Origin: Malaciobacter halophilus
GTDB lineage: Bacteria; Campylobacterota; Campylobacteria; Campylobacterales; Arcobacteraceae
DNA length: 38,486 nucleotides
Direction: 5' to 3'
NCBI RefSeq assembly: GCF_002837275.1
Contig: NZ_NXIF01000004.1
Coordinates: 1-38,486 of the forward strand
The position numbers and the translations under genes are program-made. Below, piece after piece: positions 34,586-38,486 of the stretch (its first letter is position 1; each line of letters opens with the position of its first letter). The notes under the pieces were generated by a model. That model worked only from the letters and a program-made list of their open reading frames with translations, was not told where the DNA came from and made no database searches.

Positions 34586-35193
34586 TTTATATATCCAATC
34601 CCATCAAAAATCAATTTTATTGCAAAAAGTGCTAATAAAAATGCTAAAAATTTCATTACAAAGTAGTAAACTTTACCTTTTAAAAATCTCTTACTTTTTC
34701 CAGCCATGTATGCAATAAAAACTTTTGAACCAACAAGTGAAATATAAAAAGTAAATAAAAATATACATACTACTACAAAAGAAAACTCATTTAATATTTG
34801 TAAAAGTATAGGTGTACCAATAGCAATCCAAAAAAGATAAGGATTAGGGCTTAAAGCTCCTATTACTAAACCTTGTCTAAAAGACCTATTAGGAATATTT
34901 TCATCAAGTTTGATTTGTTCAACTTTAAAGTTTTCATAAGATAGATAAAAAAGATATGCACTTCCTATAAAAGATACTACCATTAAAAAAATCTTTGAAT
35001 CACTTATATAGCTTGCTAAAACTATTGATAATATAACAATAGGAATATCAACAACAACTGGAGAAAAAGCTACTTTAACTCCCGATTTAACATCGTGTTT
35101 TAAAGTTTGTTGTATAACAAAGTTTGTAAGTGGACCTGGAGCAAAACCAGCACTTACTCCTAAAGTAAGTGCTAAAAGTATAAAATCTATCAT
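34582..35193 (-). CDS. LysE/RhtB-family amino-acid exporter
   Basis: 203 residues, six hydrophobic segments, with the family N-terminus LTLGVSAGFAPGPLTNFVIQQ and the helix KSGVKVAFSPVVVDIPIVIL. Members export amino acids or related small molecules. The substrate is unknown. It overlaps the dedA-type gene upstream (ATGA) and tex downstream (TTGA), a three-gene operon. Confidence 0.87.
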   Translation of the reverse strand: MIDFILLALTLGVSAGFAPGPLTNFVIQQTLKHDVKSGVKVAFSPVVVDIPIVILSIVLASYISDSKIFLMVVSFIGSAYLFYLSYENFKVEQIKLDENIPNRSFRQGLVIGALSPNPYLFWIAIGTPILLQILNEFSFVVVCIFLFTFYISLVGSKVFIAYMAGKSKRFLKGKVYYFVMKFLAFLLALFAIKLIFDGIGYIN

Positions 35194-35720
35194 ACTCTTC
35201 TAAAAATAAAAGAAAGAAGTAAAAACACTCCTACAACAACTGCTAAACCAATATACTTAAAGTCATCACTACTACTTAAAATATACTCTCCTGCTGTATA
35301 ACTTGCATAACCAACAACTACTGCCCATAAAGTAGTCGCTAAAATATTAAAAAATATAAATTTTTTACTTGAATATTTTGTAAGCCCCATAGCCAAAGGA
35401 ATTAATGTTTTTATTCCATATATATATTTTTGAAAAAATACAACAAAAGAACCATATCTTCTCATCATCAAATGAGCTAAAGCAACTTTTCGTCCGTATT
35501 TTTTCATCATATCTTTTGCATACATTTTATTTTTTCGCGCAAGTGTAAATAAAAACTGGTCACCTAAAAAATTTGAAACACCAGCAACTAAAATTGAGAT
35601 ATAAATATTTAAATCACCTGCATAAGATAATACACCAGCAACTACAAGCCCAACAAATCCACCACCAAATGAATATGCAAATAAAGCAATATAGCCCCAA
35701 TCTTTAATTAACTCTTCCAA
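35190..35720 (-). CDS. DedA-family membrane protein
   Basis: 176 residues. It has the DedA core: FGGGFVGLVVAGVLSYAGDLN near 18-38, FLGDQFLFTLARK near 51, the FxxRY-like GSFVVFFQKYIYGIKTLIPLAMG segment near 90-113 with Arg/Lys and Pro, and a C-terminal membrane helix. DedA proteins are thought to move or flip membrane lipids and to help keep proton balance. Start of a small operon with the LysE-family gene and tex. Confidence 0.85.
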   Translation of the reverse strand: MEELIKDWGYIALFAYSFGGGFVGLVVAGVLSYAGDLNIYISILVAGVSNFLGDQFLFTLARKNKMYAKDMMKKYGRKVALAHLMMRRYGSFVVFFQKYIYGIKTLIPLAMGLTKYSSKKFIFFNILATTLWAVVVGYASYTAGEYILSSSDDFKYIGLAVVVGVFLLLSFIFRRV

Positions 35721-35899
35721 TTTAAAACCCTTATAAAAATTTAATGGATTTTATCTAAATAACTTTTAAATAAGATATATTGAGATGAAATAATTAAAAA
35801 TAACTTTTTTAGGGGTAAAATAATCTTTTTATACAAACTTTTCACAAATATTAAGAAATTATAATATATAATCTTATTACAAAGTAAAAAAGGGTGTAG

Positions 35900-37135
35900 A
35901 TGTCAATAATAAAGAAGTTTTTAAAATATAAAAATAAAGATAAGATAAAAACTCTCTTTTTAATTGATATTTTATATATGAAAGATATAAATGCTGTTTA
36001 TAATTTTGATAATGGCGATTATATTATTAAACAACTTGAAGAGTTACTAAAACAAACAATAAAAATAAAAATAAAAAAGCTTTTGGAAAACTCAACATTT
36101 ATTGATTTTATAAATACTCATGTTGATGTTTTTGGGCTTACTATTTACAAAGACTTAACACAAGAAGAGATTGAAAAAATCAAAGATATAATCTTTCAAA
36201 CTATAATCTCACACAAATTTAAGCTATTAGATAAAAAATCATTTATTAATATTGATGTAACAATGGGATGCTCAAAAAGTGCAGATAAAAAGCTAAAAGT
36301 TTATGCAGAGAAAGCTTTACATAATGCGAAATTAAATTATGTTCATTTTATATATTTTGATAGTAAATTTTATGAAGAAGAAAACTCAAATGAAAATTTA
36401 TTAGAGATTTTAAAATACAACATTGATAAAAATATGGTTGAACCTTACTTTCAAGCAATTGCAAACTCCCAAACACAAGAAATAGTAAAATATGAAGCAT
36501 TAATGAGAGTTTTTGATTTTGAAGGGAATATGGTAATGCCTTATGTTTTTATTCAAAAATCAAAAAAATATAGACTATATAATAGCTTAATGTCACAATT
36601 AATTGAAAAAGTTGTTTTATATATAAAAACTTACAAAATCAATATCAGTATAAATCTTGATTTTCATGATATTTTAAATCCTAAAATAAAAGAGTTATTA
36701 ATAGATAAAATTAAAAAAGATGATGTAGGTAAATACTTAACTTTAGAGATTTTAGAAAGTGATAAAATTTCTAATTATTCTATTGTAAATGAATTTATAA
36801 AAGAAGTTAAAAAATATGGAGTAAAAATAGCTATTGATGACTTTGGAACTGGTTTTTCTAATTATGAGTATATTTTAAATATCGATGTAGATTATATAAA
36901 AATTGATGGTTCACTTATTAAAAAAATTGACCAAGAAATCTATTTAAATCTTGTAAAAAGTATTGTTTTATTTTGTACTCAACAAAATATTGAAGTTGTA
37001 GCTGAATTTGTAAGTGATTTAAAAATATTAAGATATATTCGTTCTTTAGGAATTGAATATGCACAAGGATACCACATAAGTAAACCAAAACCTATAGAAA
37101 CAATAGTTGGAGAGCTAAATGAAAAAAATTCTTAA
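35900..37135 (+). CDS. c-di-GMP phosphodiesterase (EAL) with degenerate GGDEF domain
   Basis: 411 residues. The N-terminal half (about 15-155) is GGDEF-like, but the signature is replaced by HVDVFGLTI near residue 74, so it cannot make c-di-GMP. The EAL domain (about 165-400) keeps the catalytic set: E199-A200-L201, N252, E283/E286, D313-D314 in IDDFGTGFS, K334, E369 and Q390. It is expected to break c-di-GMP. No signal or membrane segment, so cytoplasmic. AAAAAAGGGTG before the ATG supports the start. It overlaps the next gene by 17 bases. Confidence 0.93.
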   Translation: MSIIKKFLKYKNKDKIKTLFLIDILYMKDINAVYNFDNGDYIIKQLEELLKQTIKIKIKKLLENSTFIDFINTHVDVFGLTIYKDLTQEEIEKIKDIIFQTIISHKFKLLDKKSFINIDVTMGCSKSADKKLKVYAEKALHNAKLNYVHFIYFDSKFYEEENSNENLLEILKYNIDKNMVEPYFQAIANSQTQEIVKYEALMRVFDFEGNMVMPYVFIQKSKKYRLYNSLMSQLIEKVVLYIKTYKINISINLDFHDILNPKIKELLIDKIKKDDVGKYLTLEILESDKISNYSIVNEFIKEVKKYGVKIAIDDFGTGFSNYEYILNIDVDYIKIDGSLIKKIDQEIYLNLVKSIVLFCTQQNIEVVAEFVSDLKILRYIRSLGIEYAQGYHISKPKPIETIVGELNEKNS

Positions 37136-37904
37136 AAGAGTGACTGACGATACAATAAATGAACTGCTACAAAATGAAATAATCTTACCTTCAACATATT
37201 TTCAATGTTTTGATAAACATGCGAAAACTTTAGATATTGATTTAGAAGATAAAGAATTTCATGATAATTTAGACTCTTTTATTGCAAAAGAGTATGCAGA
37301 TATTAATGATTATGCAAAAAAAACTTTAGAGAGTTTAGATAAAGTAACTACTGCTACAAAAGATGCAAAAAATGCCATAAAAAACAGAGATGAAAGCTCT
37401 TTACAAAAAATATATACACAAATGGAAGAGTTAAAAAAAGAGTTAGATTCAGTAACAAATAAAGTTTTTAGAGATGAAATAACAAAAGCTTTTAATAAAA
37501 AATGGATTTATAATAGTTTTTTAAATAATGAATATCAATTTAAAAAAAGAGGTGTTTTAGCTTTAATCAATATTGAAAATGCAGATTATATTTTTGAAAA
37601 TTATGGTCAATTAATATTTGATAATCTACAAATATTTTTAGTAAAATATATTACTAAAAAAATCAAAGAAGAGAAACTTACTTACTGTATTGCTAGATTT
37701 ATAAAAAATCAATTTATTATATTTTTTGATGAAGAAGATTTAAAAGAGTGTTCAAATGTTTTAAACAATATAAAAAATCTCGTAGAAGACACTACTTTAA
37801 AAAGTAAATCAGGTATATTAATAAAACCAAAATTTAGTTATGAAATAGCAACTTACCAAAAAAATGAGAGTTTTTCTGAACTTATAGAGCACTCTTTTAG
37901 ATAA
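37119..37904 (+). CDS. Degenerate diguanylate-cyclase-like protein
   Basis: 261 residues: a helical N-terminal part with a coiled coil (about 80-125, TTATKDAKNAIKN... MEELKKELDSV) and a C-terminal GGDEF-fold domain beginning VFRDEITKAFNKKWIYNSF (the D-x-LT-x-x-xN-R region in altered form). The active-site signature is replaced by FIKNQFIIFF, so it is probably catalytically dead. It may instead bind c-di-GMP, a nucleotide or a partner. Encoded in overlap with the EAL protein and followed by the exoprotein gene. Confidence 0.78.
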   Translation: MKKILKRVTDDTINELLQNEIILPSTYFQCFDKHAKTLDIDLEDKEFHDNLDSFIAKEYADINDYAKKTLESLDKVTTATKDAKNAIKNRDESSLQKIYTQMEELKKELDSVTNKVFRDEITKAFNKKWIYNSFLNNEYQFKKRGVLALINIENADYIFENYGQLIFDNLQIFLVKYITKKIKEEKLTYCIARFIKNQFIIFFDEEDLKECSNVLNNIKNLVEDTTLKSKSGILIKPKFSYEIATYQKNESFSELIEHSFR

Positions 37905-37952
37905 AATTAAACTAAAAAATCACTTTGTGACTTTGCTGCGACTTTAAACTGT

Positions 37953-37958
37953 TATAAT
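37953..37958 (+). promoter_or_regulatory. -10 box upstream of the exoprotein gene
   Basis: TATAAT, about 70 bases before the ATG at 38028. The 123-base gap otherwise shows only weak short repeats. Confidence 0.4.
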
Positions 37959-38027
37959 TATGTTAAGAAAAAAAATTATATTTTAAATCTAACTTAAAAT
38001 ATAAAGTAAAACACGCAAAGGGACAAG

Positions 38028-38486
38028 ATGAAAAGACTAATTGATTTTAGCTCAAGATTTCGTATCTTAAAAGGTGGAAAGATAAGTTTAGTTGTAAGTG
38101 CTTTATTAGGAACTACAACATTAACTTTTGCAGCTCCAAGTGGGGGAGTTGTTACAAGTGGTAGTGCAAATATCTCTTCTAGTGGTAAAGTAACAAATAT
38201 CACGCAAAACTCTAGCAAAGTTAGTATAAACTGGAACAAATTTAATATTGCTAAAGATGAGATAGTAAACTTTAAACAACCAAATGTAAAAAGTATTGCT
38301 TTAAATAGAGTAATTGGAAATGAAAAGTCTATTATCAATGGGGCACTTAATGCAAATGGTCAAGTTTGGATATTAAACTCAAATGGTGTTTTATTTGGAA
38401 AAAATGCTAAGATTAATACAGCTGGACTTCTTGCAACTACAAAAAACTTAAGTGATGAAGATTTTAATGCAGGTAATTATACTTTT
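38028..38486 (+). CDS. Two-partner secretion exoprotein (TpsA, filamentous hemagglutinin-like), N-terminus only
   Basis: Open to the window end: 153 residues, no stop. After a long signal peptide (about residues 1-35, with basic n-region RFRILKGGK and a hydrophobic core ending TLTFAA), the TPS domain begins: KVTNITQNSSKVSINWNKFNIAKDEIVNF, SIALNRVIG, INGALNANGQVWILNSNGVLFGKNAKINTAGLLATT. The NSNGVLFG motif matches the NPNGxxFG element of the hemagglutination-activity domain that guides export through a TpsB pore. Full genes are usually several kb long; repeats and adhesive function lie outside. AAAGGGACAAG precedes the ATG. Confidence 0.9.
   Translation, partial: MKRLIDFSSRFRILKGGKISLVVSALLGTTTLTFAAPSGGVVTSGSANISSSGKVTNITQNSSKVSINWNKFNIAKDEIVNFKQPNVKSIALNRVIGNEKSIINGALNANGQVWILNSNGVLFGKNAKINTAGLLATTKNLSDEDFNAGNYTF

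Noticed and set aside
37915-37945. Terminator after the degenerate GGDEF gene
   Set aside because: Only a 4-bp TCAC/GTGA stem with a 3-base loop; too weak to call.
37994-38338. Minus-strand frame opposite the exoprotein start
   Set aside because: Lies opposite a clear TPS domain and signal peptide; shadow frame.
1-38486. CRISPR arrays, insertion sequences, phage or restriction genes
   Set aside because: No regular repeat-spacer pattern, transposase, integrase or defence-type protein was seen in any reading.

Overview
This AT-rich window looks like a chromosome segment from a Campylobacterota bacterium, most likely an Arcobacter-type genus (Arcobacteraceae). The reasons are the low-GC codon use, a selenocysteine formate dehydrogenase of the Wolinella/Campylobacter type, a histidine kinase with the HQWRQP-type H-box that is common in this phylum, and the mix of TRAP, diheme peroxidase, MCP and c-di-GMP genes. 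The assignment rests on protein character only.

Region 1 (1-7131, minus strand) is a formate dehydrogenase locus: a 4-cluster polyferredoxin and a TorD-type chaperone, then a 211-base regulatory gap with two matching palindromes, then a small Tat-signal protein, fdhA (in-frame UGA read as selenocysteine, with a downstream SECIS hairpin), fdhB and fdhC (cut by the window start). Region 2 (7313-10702, plus) is a tightly overlapping set of periplasmic binding protein, histidine kinase and response regulator, divergent from the formate genes. Region 3 (10699-12382, minus) is an operon of a Tat-exported transglutaminase-like protein, a MerT-like membrane protein and a MerP-like metal-binding protein.

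Region 4 (12620-17172) is the full selenocysteine machinery: selD (itself with an in-frame UGA and SECIS), selC (tRNA-Sec, minus strand), selA and selB. Everything needed to make the catalytic selenocysteine of FdhA is therefore within about 13 kb of it.

Region 5 (17179-25264) holds a small secreted protein, a PIN-PhoH ATPase, a 42-residue FeoB-associated-type Cys-rich membrane protein behind a Fur-box-like palindrome, a SAMHD1-like HD phosphohydrolase that seems to start at a non-standard AUA codon, a TRAP transporter (dctPQM) and a diheme cytochrome c peroxidase behind a PerR-box-like palindrome. Region 6 (25377-35720) holds two chemoreceptors (one with a NIT domain and a DWESF tail), ribA, a SHOCT-type small protein, dbpA, and a tex-lysE-dedA operon. 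Region 7 (35900-38486) has an EAL phosphodiesterase overlapping a degenerate GGDEF protein, followed by the 5' end of a large two-partner-secretion exoprotein gene.

No CRISPR array, insertion sequence, phage gene, rRNA or origin was seen. The most interesting points are the selenium-formate island with its twin operators, the AUA start, and the transglutaminase-MerT-MerP operon. I found no clear candidate for an entirely new system.
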